The notes: generated from the sequence alone by a model not told the origin. Shown: positions 1-9,292, counted from the first letter of the stretch. The stretch is DNA of 42,774 nucleotides from Oscillochloris sp. (GCA_012032775.1 JAAUQO010000021.1:1-42774); one strand, 5' to 3'. Program-made: numbers and translations.

Positions 1-97
1 ATCCCGGCGCATGTGTCGCCCTTACCTGATCGGGATATCCCGGCGCATGTGTCGCCCTTACCTGATCGGGACATCCCGGCGCATGTGTCGCCCTTAC
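1..97. repeat. Tandem 36-bp direct repeats (2.7 copies)
   Basis: Units begin at 1, 37 and 73. The first two are identical except for their last base, and the third stops after about 25 bases. The unit junction at 31-42 is a perfect 12-base palindrome (CGGGATATCCCG). On the minus strand each unit carries GTAAGGGCGACACATG, which resembles the hairpin arms found after the auracyanin gene (14365) and the phosphofructokinase gene (34041). The array starts at the window edge, so its full length is unknown. There are no spacers, so it is not a CRISPR. Confidence 0.9.
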
Positions 98-101
98 AGA
101 C

Positions 102-1309
102 ATGACTGATCATGCTTTCCAATGGAACGGGCCGACGATCACCTTTGTGATCCCGTGGTATGGCCCCCAGGTGCCCGGCGGCGCCGAGTTTCAGTGCCGG
201 CGCACCGCCGAAGAACTGGCCCTGCGCGGCGTGCCGGTGGAGGTGTTCACCACCACCGCCGGTGGCCTGATGACCGACTGGAATGCGCCGGCGTTTCCCG
301 CAGGTGCCGACGTGGTGAACGGTGTCCCGGTGCGGCGCTTCGCAGTACGTGGCCGCGATGCCGTCAGCTTCGACAAGCTTAACCGGCGGATTCTGAGTGG
401 GCAGCGGCTCAGCCTGACCGACGAAGCGGTCTTTGTGCGTGAGATTGTCGCTTCCGATGCGTTGAACAGCGCGATTGCCGCCGAACGCGGCCGCCGGATC
501 TTTATTTTCACGCCGTATATGTTCGGCACAAGTTATTGGGGCGCTCGGGCGCCCTGCGGGCGTATCACATCCCCTGCCTGCACGACGAAGGCTACGCCGC
601 GATGACGCTGTATCGCCAGTTGATCGAGCAATCGCATGGCCTGATGTTTTATTCACCGGCTGAACGACGCCTCGCCAATCGCCTGTACCGCGTCGAGAAC
701 CGGCCGCAGTTGTGGCTCGGCGGCGGAATCGAGACCGCAGCCGTCGGCGATGCGACCCGCTTCCGGGCGAAATTCAACTTCAGCGAACCATTTCTGCTCT
801 ATGCCGGGCGCCGCGATGCGACCAAGAATACGCCGCTGCTGATCGACTATTTCCGCCAATATCGCGCCGAAGGCGGCACGCTGCGCCTGGTAACGATCGG
901 CGGCCCCGGCCCCGCGTTGCCGGTCGATCTGACGGCAAGCGGCGCAGCGATCGACCTGGGCTTTCTTGACCAGCAAGACAAACTCGACGCCTATGCCGCA
1001 GCGACCGCGCTCTGCCAACCGTCGCGCAACGAGAGTTTTTCGGTGGTGCTGATGGAAGCCTGGGTGAACGGCACGCCCGGCCTGGTGCATAGCGACTGCG
1101 ACGTGACGCGCGAATTTTGCGAACTGAGCGGCGGCGGGTTACACTTTCGCCATTACGGCGAGTTTGCCGCCGCACTGCATTGGCTGAGCGAGAATCCCGA
1201 ACAGGCCGCGCAGATGGGCGGCGCGGGCGGGCAGTATGTGCGGCGCAACTTCGCCTGGGATGTGGTGATCGCGCGTATGCTGGCGTTTTTGCACGCTACC
1301 TGGAACTAA
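102..1309 (+). CDS. GT-B glycosyltransferase (GT4-like), frameshifted
   Basis: This is a family 4-like (group 1) retaining glycosyltransferase, expected to move a sugar from a nucleotide-sugar donor onto a cell-surface glycan precursor in the cytoplasm. The N-terminal half (102 to about 540) has the acceptor-domain start TFVIPWYGPQVPGGAE. The C-terminal half, readable from about 548 in another frame, has LLYAGRRDATKN and the donor-site motif ESFSVVLMEAW. The two halves join if one G is added to the run near 548-550, giving a protein of about 402 residues, close to the family length. The break sits in a GC hairpin (GGGCGC-TCGG-GCGCCC), so a sequencing or assembly error is likely, but a true pseudogene is possible. 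It is most similar to the gene at 2379. No good ribosome binding site precedes the ATG at 102, which directly follows the repeat array. Confidence 0.85.
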
Positions 1310-1312
1310 GCC

Positions 1313-2374
1313 GTGAGTATCACGATCCACATTATGACGGCCGCCTTGTCGCAGGGCGATGCGATCGGCAATTATATTCTTTCGCTGAACGGAATGCTGC
1401 GCGATTGGGGCGTGCGGGTCGAACTCTATGCCGACTTTCCCAATCCGGCCTATCCGCTGCAACATCAACACTCCAGCCAGTACCATCCGACCGGCAACGA
1501 CATCCTCTGGTTTCACTACTCGATCTACAGCGACAATGTACACTGGATCACCCGGAGCCCCGACTTTGTCATCCTCGACTCGCATGGAATCTGCCCGCCG
1601 CATCTGTTTGCCGGTTACGACGAGCAGATGGAGGAGTTGTGTCGTAAGGGCGAGCAGTTCCTGCCGGCCCTGGCGCAGCACAGCGATCTGGCGATCGCCC
1701 ATACCCGCTTTGTCGCCGATGGGTTGCGCGGCATGGGATTTCGTACCATCCGTACGCTGCCGCTTGTGGTAGACACTGCGCGCTTCACCGGCGTGGGCGA
1801 TCCGGCCTGGGAGCCACTGCTGAGCAAACTCGACTACCTGCTGTTTGTCGGTCGCGTGGTGCCGCAGAAGAATCTCGGCCGCAGCCTGGATCTGTTCGCC
1901 GCATTATTGCGCCGCAGGCCGGGGATCAAGTACATTATCGTCGGCGGCCGGCATCTGCCGCGCTACGCCGAGGAATTGGAGATCCAGGCCGCGCGGTTGG
2001 GCATCGGCGAAGATGTTGTGTTCAGCGGGCCGATCAGCGAGCCGCATACCTTAACCAGCTTCTTCCGCCACGCTCGCTTCTACCTCTGTCTATCGGAGTG
2101 GGAGTCGTTCTGCGTGCCGCTGGCCGAGTCGCTGCACTTCGGCACGCCGGTGCTCGGCTGGGAGGTGCCGCCGATCCCCGAAACAATGGGGCCGGGCGGT
2201 GTTGTGCTGAAAGGCGACAACGAAGCGATGGCCGCGCAGATCGACGCCCTCTGGGAGGACCCTGCCCGCTACCGGCAACTCCAGGCCCGCGGCCAGGCCC
2301 ACGTCGCCACCTTTACCGACAGCGGGTTGCGGGCCGGGGTGCTGAAACTGCTGCGTGAAATCGCCGAAGGTTAG
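1313..2374 (+). CDS. GT-B glycosyltransferase (GT4-like)
   Basis: This is a 353-residue group 1 glycosyltransferase, probably acting on exopolysaccharide or surface glycan. It starts with GTG three bases after the preceding stop, so the two genes are translationally close. The second Rossmann domain shows LLFVGRVVPQKNLGRSLDLF and then the E-x7-E donor-binding region ESFCVPLAESLHFGTPVLG, both typical of GT4 enzymes. The N-terminal half (ITIHIMTAALSQGDAIGNY) differs from the two neighbouring glycosyltransferases, so the acceptor probably differs too. It ends 4 bases before the next start, and the three genes read as one operon. The donor sugar cannot be told from sequence. Confidence 0.85.
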   Translation: MSITIHIMTAALSQGDAIGNYILSLNGMLRDWGVRVELYADFPNPAYPLQHQHSSQYHPTGNDILWFHYSIYSDNVHWITRSPDFVILDSHGICPPHLFAGYDEQMEELCRKGEQFLPALAQHSDLAIAHTRFVADGLRGMGFRTIRTLPLVVDTARFTGVGDPAWEPLLSKLDYLLFVGRVVPQKNLGRSLDLFAALLRRRPGIKYIIVGGRHLPRYAEELEIQAARLGIGEDVVFSGPISEPHTLTSFFRHARFYLCLSEWESFCVPLAESLHFGTPVLGWEVPPIPETMGPGGVVLKGDNEAMAAQIDALWEDPARYRQLQARGQAHVATFTDSGLRAGVLKLLREIAEG

Positions 2375-2378
2375 GATC

Positions 2379-3524
2379 ATGCGGATCGCATTTGTCGTCC
2401 AACGCTACGGTCTCGATGTTCACGGCGGCTCGGAGGCCCTTTGCCGGATCTGGGCCGAACATCTCGCCGCCCGCCATCAGGTGACGGTCTTTACCACTTG
2501 CGCCCGCGATTATCTCACCTGGGCCGATCATTACCCGCCCGGCAGCGAAGAATTGAACGGCGTGATCGTGCGCCGCTTCCCGGTTGATGCGCCGCGCGAC
2601 CTGGACACATTCAACGAATTTACCCATCAGGTGTACGCCAACCGCGGCGATCTGGCATTGGGCGAGGAGTGGATGCGCCGCCAGGGGCCATATTCCACGC
2701 CGCTGTTTGAGGCGATTGTCGCCGAACGCGACGATTTCGCGCGCTTTGTCTTCATGACTTATCTATACGCCACGGCCTACTTCGGCTTGCCGCTGGTGGC
2801 CGACAAGGCGCTGCTCGCACCCACGGCCCACGACGAACCACCGATCTACCTGGGGATCTTCCGGCAGTTATTCGCACTCCCACAGGGCTTTCTCTTCCTG
2901 ATGCCTTCGGAAGAACTGCTGGTGCGCCGGCTCTTCCCAACCGAACACATCCCCGGCTACGAAGTTGGGCTGGAGGTGCCGCTCGATCCCGAGCCGCAGG
3001 CCGAGCCACTAAATGACCTGCCGGAGTTACTGTACATCGGGCGCGTGCATCCCTCGAAGAACGTCGATCAACTGGCGGCCGATTTCGCCCGTTACCGCGA
3101 AGAAGGCGGCAAACCGGCGCGATTACTGGTGGCCGGGCGCGTCGATACACCAATGCCGGAACACCCCGACATTGCGTATCTGGGGTATGTGGACGAAGCG
3201 CGCAAACGCGAACTGCTGCGCCGCTGCGCCCTGCTGGTGTTACCGTCGATCTACGAGAGCCTATCGATTGTGCTGTTGGAAGCCTGGGCCCATGGCCGGC
3301 CAACCCTGGTGAACGGCGCGGCGCCGGTGCTACGCGAGCAGACTCTGCGCGGCGGCGGCGGGCTGTTCTACCATGGCTATGCCGAGTTTGTCGTCGCCCT
3401 CGACACACTACTCGCCGACCGTTCGCTGCGCGCAGCACTCGGCGGCCAGGGCCGCGCCTTTGTGGCCCGGCGTTACACTTGGACGGCGGTTGATACGACA
3501 TTGGAGCGGGCGCTGAATGCATAA
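2379..3524 (+). CDS. GT-B glycosyltransferase (GT4-like)
   Basis: This is a 381-residue group 1 glycosyltransferase. I chose the ATG at 2379 over a GTG at 2355 because 2379 has GAAGG eight bases upstream and avoids overlap with the previous gene; the protein then starts MRIAFVVQRYGLDVHGGSE, the usual GT4 opening with the glycine-rich acceptor loop. The C-terminal domain has LLYIGRVHPSKNVDQLAADF and the donor motif ESLSIVLLEAWAHGRPTLV. Start, centre and donor motif closely resemble the frameshifted gene at 102, so the two are probably paralogues adding related sugars. A strong hairpin follows the stop codon by four bases. Confidence 0.87.
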   Translation: MRIAFVVQRYGLDVHGGSEALCRIWAEHLAARHQVTVFTTCARDYLTWADHYPPGSEELNGVIVRRFPVDAPRDLDTFNEFTHQVYANRGDLALGEEWMRRQGPYSTPLFEAIVAERDDFARFVFMTYLYATAYFGLPLVADKALLAPTAHDEPPIYLGIFRQLFALPQGFLFLMPSEELLVRRLFPTEHIPGYEVGLEVPLDPEPQAEPLNDLPELLYIGRVHPSKNVDQLAADFARYREEGGKPARLLVAGRVDTPMPEHPDIAYLGYVDEARKRELLRRCALLVLPSIYESLSIVLLEAWAHGRPTLVNGAAPVLREQTLRGGGGLFYHGYAEFVVALDTLLADRSLRAALGGQGRAFVARRYTWTAVDTTLERALNA

Positions 3525-3528
3525 GGAA

Positions 3529-3567
3529 TGTGGGGTTCGTTCGTACTTTGTGCGAACGAACCCCACA
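3529..3567. terminator. Perfect 15-bp hairpin between glycosyltransferase and methyltransferase
   Basis: Arms 3529-3543 and 3553-3567 are exact reverse complements, separated by a 9-base loop. No T-run follows on either strand, so it may act in mRNA processing or stability, or be a palindromic repeat, rather than a classical intrinsic terminator. The GGTTCGTT core recurs in the hairpin at 34649-34691. Confidence 0.7.
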
Positions 3568-3601
3568 ACCGTCATCAATGAGACCGACTGAAAGCGATCA
3601 T

Positions 3602-4675
3602 ATGCGCAAATCACTCATCCCGATCCTTCGCTGCCCGCGCTGTGGCGGAAAACTCGTGCTCAAGGGATCGCGGCGGGGCTGGGCCGGCTGGATCAGCAAA
3701 GGCACGCTGCATTGCAAGCAAGATGGCAGCAACTACATGATCCGCAACGGCATGGCCTTTCTGCACGACGATAGCGAGCGCTGGCAGACCCTGAGCCGGG
3801 AAGCCGACGGCTGGGTTCGCTTGCACCGCGATCGCGGGATGTACGGCGGCCCGGCGGCGGAGATCGATTTTCGGCTGCCGTATTTGAACGAAGCGCCCTG
3901 GATCGAGATCGCCCGCGCCTTTGATATAGCGCTGGATATTATTCAACCCCGGCGTGGGCTACGGGTGCTGGAAGTTGGCGCCGGACGCGGCTGGGCCGCC
4001 GCCCAATTGGCCAAACGAGGCTGCAATGTCACCGCCGTCGAGATCAACGCCGACATGCAGATCGGCCTTGGGCGCGCATTGGCGTTGGCGAAACGCGCAC
4101 ATGTGCGCATCGATCCACTGGTCGCCGACAGCGAAAAACTTCCACTCGCCGCCGGCAGCTACGATATTGTCTTTGCATCAGCGGCCATCCACCATTCCAG
4201 CAGCTTCGAGGCAATTCTCAGCAGCATCGCGCAAGTGTTACGGCCGGGCGGGCGGTTGGTGGCGATCAATGAGCCATGCCTTCCCGACAACACCAAAGCC
4301 GAAGATCTGGCGGCGGCACTGGCCGAAGAAACCGCCTACGAGATCAACGAAAACCACGGCACCCTCAATGATTACCGGCAAGCACTCCGGCGCTCGGGGC
4401 TGCGCGAGTTGGGCCTGTTGCCCTGGCAAACCTATCGCCTGCATCCCAACTGCCTGGTTGAATGGTCGGAGCAGTTACAAATCGACCCGCCCTCGCCTCA
4501 GGAACTGGTTGCAGCCGCCCCGCGCTGGCGCCACAACCTGTTCAATTCATATCGAGCCTGGCGTGCCCGCCGGCGCGGCGCATTACATCCACAAGCACTG
4601 CCGCCGGCCACATGGCAAGAGGCGATGCTGCGCGCCTGCGGCGGCTCACTTGTGATTATGGCCGAAAAGCCCTGA
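3602..4675 (+). CDS. Class I SAM-dependent methyltransferase with Trm112-like N-terminus
   Basis: This protein of about 357 residues starts with a small zinc-ribbon-like segment resembling Trm112/UPF0434 proteins: ILRCPRCGGKL, then GTLHCKQDG, then IRNGMAFL. It is followed by a Rossmann methyltransferase domain. SAM-binding motif I is VLEVGAGRGWAAAQLA, followed by an acidic residue in VTAVEIN, and a post-motif IVFASAAIHH typical of the Methyltransf_11 family. It is probably cytoplasmic and, from its place after three glycosyltransferases, may methylate a sugar, lipid carrier or small metabolite; the substrate is unknown. Starts at 3530 and 3578 are also open, but 3530 lies in the hairpin and residues before 3602 match nothing recognisable. 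The start at 3602 is likely, with only a weak ribosome binding site. Confidence 0.8.
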   Translation: MRKSLIPILRCPRCGGKLVLKGSRRGWAGWISKGTLHCKQDGSNYMIRNGMAFLHDDSERWQTLSREADGWVRLHRDRGMYGGPAAEIDFRLPYLNEAPWIEIARAFDIALDIIQPRRGLRVLEVGAGRGWAAAQLAKRGCNVTAVEINADMQIGLGRALALAKRAHVRIDPLVADSEKLPLAAGSYDIVFASAAIHHSSSFEAILSSIAQVLRPGGRLVAINEPCLPDNTKAEDLAAALAEETAYEINENHGTLNDYRQALRRSGLRELGLLPWQTYRLHPNCLVEWSEQLQIDPPSPQELVAAAPRWRHNLFNSYRAWRARRRGALHPQALPPATWQEAMLRACGGSLVIMAEKP

Positions 4676-4698
4676 ACACCAGGATCGAAATAGCTACG

Positions 4699-6513
4699 AT
4701 GTTGAGCATACAGCGTGTGCCGCTCCACCGTATAATCCTCGTCCTCTGCCTGCTGACCCTGTTCGGCGTGGCTCTGTTCTCACCCGTGCGCGACAACGAA
4801 CGATCCGATCCCTGGGGCGCTTTGCTGGTGTCGCAGGCGCTTATCGAACAGCGCTCGATCAAACTCGATTCCTATCCTGATGCGGTACGCGAACTCGGCT
4901 ACCGCGTACTCCCGCTCAACGGCCACCAGTTCTACGCCTATCCCTTCGGTACATCGCTGGCGGCTGTTCCGGCAGTGGCGGCGGCGCGGATGTTCGGCAT
5001 GGACATGGCGCTTCCCGCCGACGATTACGCCCTGCAAAATCTCCTCGCAGCCCTGAGTGTCGCCGCGCTCTTCGGCCTCGGCTACCTTGTGTGCCGCGCC
5101 TTCGTTCAACCCTGGCCCGCCCTGATTATCGCCGCCGTGACGGTACTGTCCACGGCGCTCATGCCCACCATGGGCGGCGCACTCTGGAGCACCAATCTAG
5201 CGGTGCTCTGTGTCACCGCAGCATTGGCGATCCTGGTACAACCGGAGCAAAACCGGCTCTGCGGCGCTCTGATCGGAATACTGCTGGTCGGCGCCTATGT
5301 GGCGCGGCCTTCCAGCCTGACCTTTATCGGCCCGGCATTGCTGTTTTTGCTGCTTGCTCGCCGGCGAATGGCCCTGGCGGCCCTGATCGCCACCGGCGTC
5401 GGTTTTGCGCTATTCGTCGGATTCTCGCTGATCACCCACGGCGAACTGTTGCCGCTGTACTATCGCGGGGTTGGGCGCCTGAGTGCGCCCGACGCAGGCT
5501 GGGTTGCGATTGCGCTCTATGGCCTGTTGTTTAGCCCTGGTCGCGGATTGATCGTCTTCAGCCCACAGTTGATCATCCTGATTGTCGGCTGCCTGTGGCT
5601 TTTCAAGCAGCTACGCTATCAGTCGGTATTCTGGTTGAGTATCGGCTGGTTAGGAGCGCACCTGGCGCTGCTGGGCATGTTTTATCACTGGTGGGGCGGT
5701 TACAGCTACGGCAGCCGGCTCTTCAGCGATGCCATGCCGGCGCTCTTTCCACTTACTGCACTACTCTGGCGCGCAGCGGCGGCATACACACCACAGATCC
5801 GCCGCGCCGGGGCCGGCGTTTTTCTCGCCTTTGCCCTGGTCGGCGGTTTCTTCAACACGGCCCAGGGATTGTTCAATCCGCAAACCCTTTACTGGAACGT
5901 CACCGGCGCCGGCTACTACGATGTCGAGGCGCTGCCCGAGATCCTGTTCGATTGGCGTTTTCCGCCGTTTCTGGCAAGCCTTGAGCAATTTCAGCGCCGC
6001 GATGCAGCACTGCTCGCCAACCCGCCGCGCCCGAATACCCTGTTCGGCCGGCGTGTCTGGCCGGTGGTGTACTTACGTCAGAGCGCCTACTGGAATCCGC
6101 CCGGTATCACGGTCGATCCGCAGCTTGCAGTGCTGCTTGATCGTGGTTGGCACCAGTATGAAGAAGCCTGGGGCGGACGTTGGATTCGCGCCGATGCGAC
6201 AATCTGGGTGGAAAGCGATGTCGCCGGTGAAGTAGAATTAGTCCTCAAACCGTACTCGCTGTATCAAGCAGCCGATCCCGCCGTACCGAACATATTGCAT
6301 GTGCAGATCGAGGATGGCCCCGTGCAAACCCAACCGTTGACGGTCGGCCATGTATCCGTCTTCCGTTTCAGGATCAACCAGGGTTCGACGGCGGTACACT
6401 TACGATATGCCGGCGGCGAGGCCAACATCAACGGCGATCCGCGCTTGTTGGCCCTGGCACTGGAAAACACGGAACTCACCCTGATCACCGTCGCCGATCA
6501 TGATCCGCAGTAA
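4699..6513 (+). CDS. Polytopic membrane protein, GT-C glycosyltransferase-like
   Basis: This protein of about 604 residues has one N-terminal hydrophobic helix, an acidic extracytoplasmic loop (PVRDNERSDPWGALL), then roughly nine to ten more membrane segments up to about residue 400. A soluble C-terminal region of about 200 residues follows and ends in a beta-rich stretch containing LRYAGGEANINGD. A first loop with acidic residues followed by many helices is typical of GT-C transferases that use polyprenyl-phosphate sugars. The position in a glycan cluster supports that, but I do not recognise a specific family. The reading frame is open upstream to 4462, but the ATG at 4699 begins just before the first membrane helix and 24 bases after the methyltransferase stop, so I use it. 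The last 45 residues or so are duplicated in the next small frame. Confidence 0.72.
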   Translation: MLSIQRVPLHRIILVLCLLTLFGVALFSPVRDNERSDPWGALLVSQALIEQRSIKLDSYPDAVRELGYRVLPLNGHQFYAYPFGTSLAAVPAVAAARMFGMDMALPADDYALQNLLAALSVAALFGLGYLVCRAFVQPWPALIIAAVTVLSTALMPTMGGALWSTNLAVLCVTAALAILVQPEQNRLCGALIGILLVGAYVARPSSLTFIGPALLFLLLARRRMALAALIATGVGFALFVGFSLITHGELLPLYYRGVGRLSAPDAGWVAIALYGLLFSPGRGLIVFSPQLIILIVGCLWLFKQLRYQSVFWLSIGWLGAHLALLGMFYHWWGGYSYGSRLFSDAMPALFPLTALLWRAAAAYTPQIRRAGAGVFLAFALVGGFFNTAQGLFNPQTLYWNVTGAGYYDVEALPEILFDWRFPPFLASLEQFQRRDAALLANPPRPNTLFGRRVWPVVYLRQSAYWNPPGITVDPQLAVLLDRGWHQYEEAWGGRWIRADATIWVESDVAGEVELVLKPYSLYQAADPAVPNILHVQIEDGPVQTQPLTVGHVSVFRFRINQGSTAVHLRYAGGEANINGDPRLLALALENTELTLITVADHDPQ

Positions 6514-6543
6514 CCCGGCACGGACACAAATTCACTAAAGAAA

Positions 6544-6777
6544 TTGAACAAGAATATCTACCTATGCCCGATTGTCAATGTTGCCGGCTCAGAACCGATC
6601 AGCCAGGAAGTTGTTGCCGGCGACGTGTTCGTTTTTCCGCTCATGCTGCGTTCAGGCACTAATCGCATCGCGATCCGCTACGCCGGTGGTGAAGCCCATC
6701 TTAACGGCGATCTACGACTGATTGCGGTGGCGTACGGATATATTGAATTACGCTCCACCCAAACCACATCCCCGTAA
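6544..6777 (+). pseudogene. Duplicated C-terminal fragment of the preceding membrane protein
   Basis: This is a 77-codon frame opening with TTG and lacking a convincing ribosome binding site. Residues around IRYAGGEAHLNGDLRLIAVA align directly with LRYAGGEANINGDPRLLALA at the end of the gene at 4699-6513, and the stretch before it (VFVFPLMLRSG) aligns with VSVFRFRINQG. No membrane part is present. The simplest reading is a decayed tandem duplicate of which only the tail remains; a small independent protein carrying this beta domain is less likely. Confidence 0.6.
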
Positions 6778-6857
6778 CACCAGCGAAGTATAACGTAGTC
6801 AGCCCGATCATCCGCCCACCGTCCCCCGTTTGCAGGTTGCACTAGAGGAGTTTGTTC

Positions 6858-8723
6858 ATGTCCCTTCTTCCCAGCCGCATCTTTGTCGGATTGGTTGTCC
6901 TCATCACACTCGCCGCCAGTATCCTCGTCAACACGCCTGTCCAGGCATTTGAAGCGGGCCAACGCAGCGGTTTCCCTAAAGCGTTGCCCGGCCAACGGGT
7001 TGATTTCGGTTCACCGACCCTCGCCGATCTCGACAACGACGGTAAGCTGGAGATTATCGTCGGTGGGATGGATGGCATTGTCTACGTCGTGCGCCAGGAT
7101 GGCAGCCTGATGTGGCAGTTCAATGCCGGTGCGGCGATCAACGCAGCCGCAAACGCTCGCCCCGACCTGGCCCAGAGCAACGCGCCGGTCAATATTCGTT
7201 CGGCGCCTGCGGTCGGCGACATCACCGGCGATGGTAAGCCCGAGGTCGTTATTGGGGCCGGTGATGTGACCACGGCAAAAACCCATGGCGGGGTTGTAGC
7301 GCTCAGCGCCGCAGGCCAGTTGCTGCCCGGATGGCCTTTCCTGACCATCGACAACGAACCGCGCGGCGGCGATAATCTGACCGAAGGCGTCGTCTCTTCG
7401 CCGGCGATCGGCGATGTGGACGGCGACGGTTTGAATGAAGTCGTGTTCGGTGCATTCGATCACCGCATCTGGGTGCTTGGTTCCAACGCAACCGTGAAGC
7501 CGGGTTGGCCGAAGGATGTCCTCGACACGATCTGGTCGTCGCCGGCCCTGGCCGACTTCGACAACGACGGTGTCAAAGAGATCGTGATCGGGATCGATGC
7601 CCACCGTTATCGCGGGCCTGATGCCGACGGCACCTTCCGCGAAACCTTTGACGGCGGCTACATTAGCTATTACGAAGGGGACGGCACCCTGGTCTGGAGC
7701 AGTTTCCACCAGGAGATCGTCACTTCGTCGCCGGCAGTCGCCGATCTGGACGGCAACGGCGATCTGGAGATTGTGGTCGGCAGCGGCACCTACTACAGCA
7801 ATCTCAAGAAACAGCCGTTATGTCGCAGTGTGACCGCCTGGAACCACGACGGCAGCCTGCACTGGCGCACCCCGGTTAACGAGTGCGTGCCCGGCTCGCC
7901 GGCAATTGCCGACCTGGACGGCAACGGCACACTGGAAGTTGTGATCGGCACCCGCGCACCCGATAGCCGGATCTATGTGCTGAATGGGGCGAGCGGCGCG
8001 GTGCTGCGCTCGCATCAACCGACCGATATTTTCAATACTCCGTCCGGGCTTGGCACACCGGTGCTCGGCGATTACGACGGCGACGGACGCGACGATGTTT
8101 TTGTGAGTGTGGGTTGGGATGTGGTGGTTCTGCGCGGCACCGATCTGGCGCAGCTTACGTCGAATGCCGGCCCCGGCGACGGCGCCAGGCCTTCCTACTA
8201 CGCCAAGTATCTGCTCAACAACACCCCGGCAGTCGGCGATCTGGACGGCAACGGCAAACTGGAACTGGTGGCTGCCGGCGGCTCGGAAAGCAGCGGTACG
8301 AACGCCAGGATCAACGTCTGGAACCTGGACGCCAGCAGCGCAAAGGCGAGTTGGCCGATGTTCCGCGGCCGCGCCAACCATCAGGGTGTCTTTGTACCGC
8401 GGCAGCTACTTAGCTCGCTCAACGGCGTCGCCACCCACCTGACTCCCGGCAGCGAACGCAGCTTCACAACCATGATCGACACCAACGACGGCAGCGGCGC
8501 AAGCTGGACGGTACAGGAGAATGATCCGAAGAACGTCGTTACGCTGAACCGAAACAGCGGCGGCGCCGGCGACACACTTCAGGTCACCGTCAGCGGCGAC
8601 GCCGGAGATGCCACCGCCACACTCACTGTGAAGGCCGCCGGTGTGCCCGATGTCGTTCTTCCGGTGAACATCTTCGTATCCGAGACAATCTACAAGCTTT
8701 ACCTGCCGACGACATTCCGGTAA
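6858..8723 (+). CDS. Secreted FG-GAP/VCBS repeat protein
   Basis: This 621-residue protein is probably exported and cell-surface or extracellular. A Sec signal peptide covers about residues 1-30 (hydrophobic core FVGLVVLITLAASILV, then VQAFEAG). At least eight FG-GAP/VCBS calcium-binding repeats follow, for example DLDNDGKLEIIVGG, DVDGDGLNEVVFG and DLDGNGTLEVVIG, which should fold into an integrin-like beta-propeller with a PQQ-like flavour. After about residue 510 an Ig-like domain leads to a short tail, LYLPTTFR. The ATG at 6858 is preferred over an in-frame TTG at 6852 because GAGGAG lies seven bases upstream of it. A TATAAC element at 6789-6794 is a weak candidate -10 box. Substrate or partner is unknown; adhesion or carbohydrate binding is plausible. 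Confidence 0.85.
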   Translation: MSLLPSRIFVGLVVLITLAASILVNTPVQAFEAGQRSGFPKALPGQRVDFGSPTLADLDNDGKLEIIVGGMDGIVYVVRQDGSLMWQFNAGAAINAAANARPDLAQSNAPVNIRSAPAVGDITGDGKPEVVIGAGDVTTAKTHGGVVALSAAGQLLPGWPFLTIDNEPRGGDNLTEGVVSSPAIGDVDGDGLNEVVFGAFDHRIWVLGSNATVKPGWPKDVLDTIWSSPALADFDNDGVKEIVIGIDAHRYRGPDADGTFRETFDGGYISYYEGDGTLVWSSFHQEIVTSSPAVADLDGNGDLEIVVGSGTYYSNLKKQPLCRSVTAWNHDGSLHWRTPVNECVPGSPAIADLDGNGTLEVVIGTRAPDSRIYVLNGASGAVLRSHQPTDIFNTPSGLGTPVLGDYDGDGRDDVFVSVGWDVVVLRGTDLAQLTSNAGPGDGARPSYYAKYLLNNTPAVGDLDGNGKLELVAAGGSESSGTNARINVWNLDASSAKASWPMFRGRANHQGVFVPRQLLSSLNGVATHLTPGSERSFTTMIDTNDGSGASWTVQENDPKNVVTLNRNSGGAGDTLQVTVSGDAGDATATLTVKAAGVPDVVLPVNIFVSETIYKLYLPTTFR

Positions 8724-8759
8724 GCACGGCTGCGGCGTAGCGACGCGGATTTTGCATCT

Positions 8760-9260
8760 CTACGCCGCCGTCAACCATTGGGCCGGAAGGTTGCGAAACG
8801 GTGCGACCGCCGGCTCGTCATGGGGCATAAAGCCGAATTGGCCCCAAAAACGCAAACCCTCCTCATTCGCAGCGGCGATCACACGCAGTTCGCCGATGTC
8901 GGGCCTAAGCCGAGCAAGCTCCTCGACCAATAACTCCACCGTCTCGCGGCCGTAACCCTGGCGCTGAAAACCACCCCAGACCAGCAAGACATGGATCGTG
9001 GCGACGCCGGGTTGCGGGAAATCAAGCTGCACATCCAGAGCGCCAATCAACAGATCGACGGCCGGCACTTCAATCCCCAACAACATCCGGCCCGGCGTTG
9101 CCTGTGCCGCTTCATACTGCGCCCGCACATCCTCGATCGTCGGCTCGGCAATGCCGAGCGCCTCGAAATACAGCGGTGTTCCGGCATAAATACGCTCCAG
9201 CCGCGCCAATTCAGCTTCCACAATCGGGCGAACAATCACCGTCGTACCGACGAGGCGCAT
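8760..9260 (-). CDS. GNAT family N-acetyltransferase
   Basis: This 166-residue cytoplasmic acetyltransferase of the GNAT fold transfers an acetyl group from acetyl-CoA to an amine. Motif A, the acetyl-CoA pyrophosphate loop, is visible as RQGYGRETVELLVEEL around residues 99-114, after the strand VATIHVLLVWG. The C-terminal strand-turn LRFWGQFGFMP is typical motif B. The ATG at 9260 has GGGAG seven bases upstream. It stands alone on the minus strand, converging with the VCBS gene and divergent from transketolase. The acceptor is unknown. Confidence 0.85.
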   Translation of the reverse strand: MRLVGTTVIVRPIVEAELARLERIYAGTPLYFEALGIAEPTIEDVRAQYEAAQATPGRMLLGIEVPAVDLLIGALDVQLDFPQPGVATIHVLLVWGGFQRQGYGRETVELLVEELARLRPDIGELRVIAAANEEGLRFWGQFGFMPHDEPAVAPFRNLPAQWLTAA

Positions 9261-9292
9261 GATCTACTCCCTGCTAAAATGCTCCGGTTGCT

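Noticed and set aside
1..97. CRISPR array (36-bp periodicity)
   Set aside because: The 36-bp units are directly adjacent with no unique spacers, and each unit is nearly identical over its full length; it is a simple tandem repeat.
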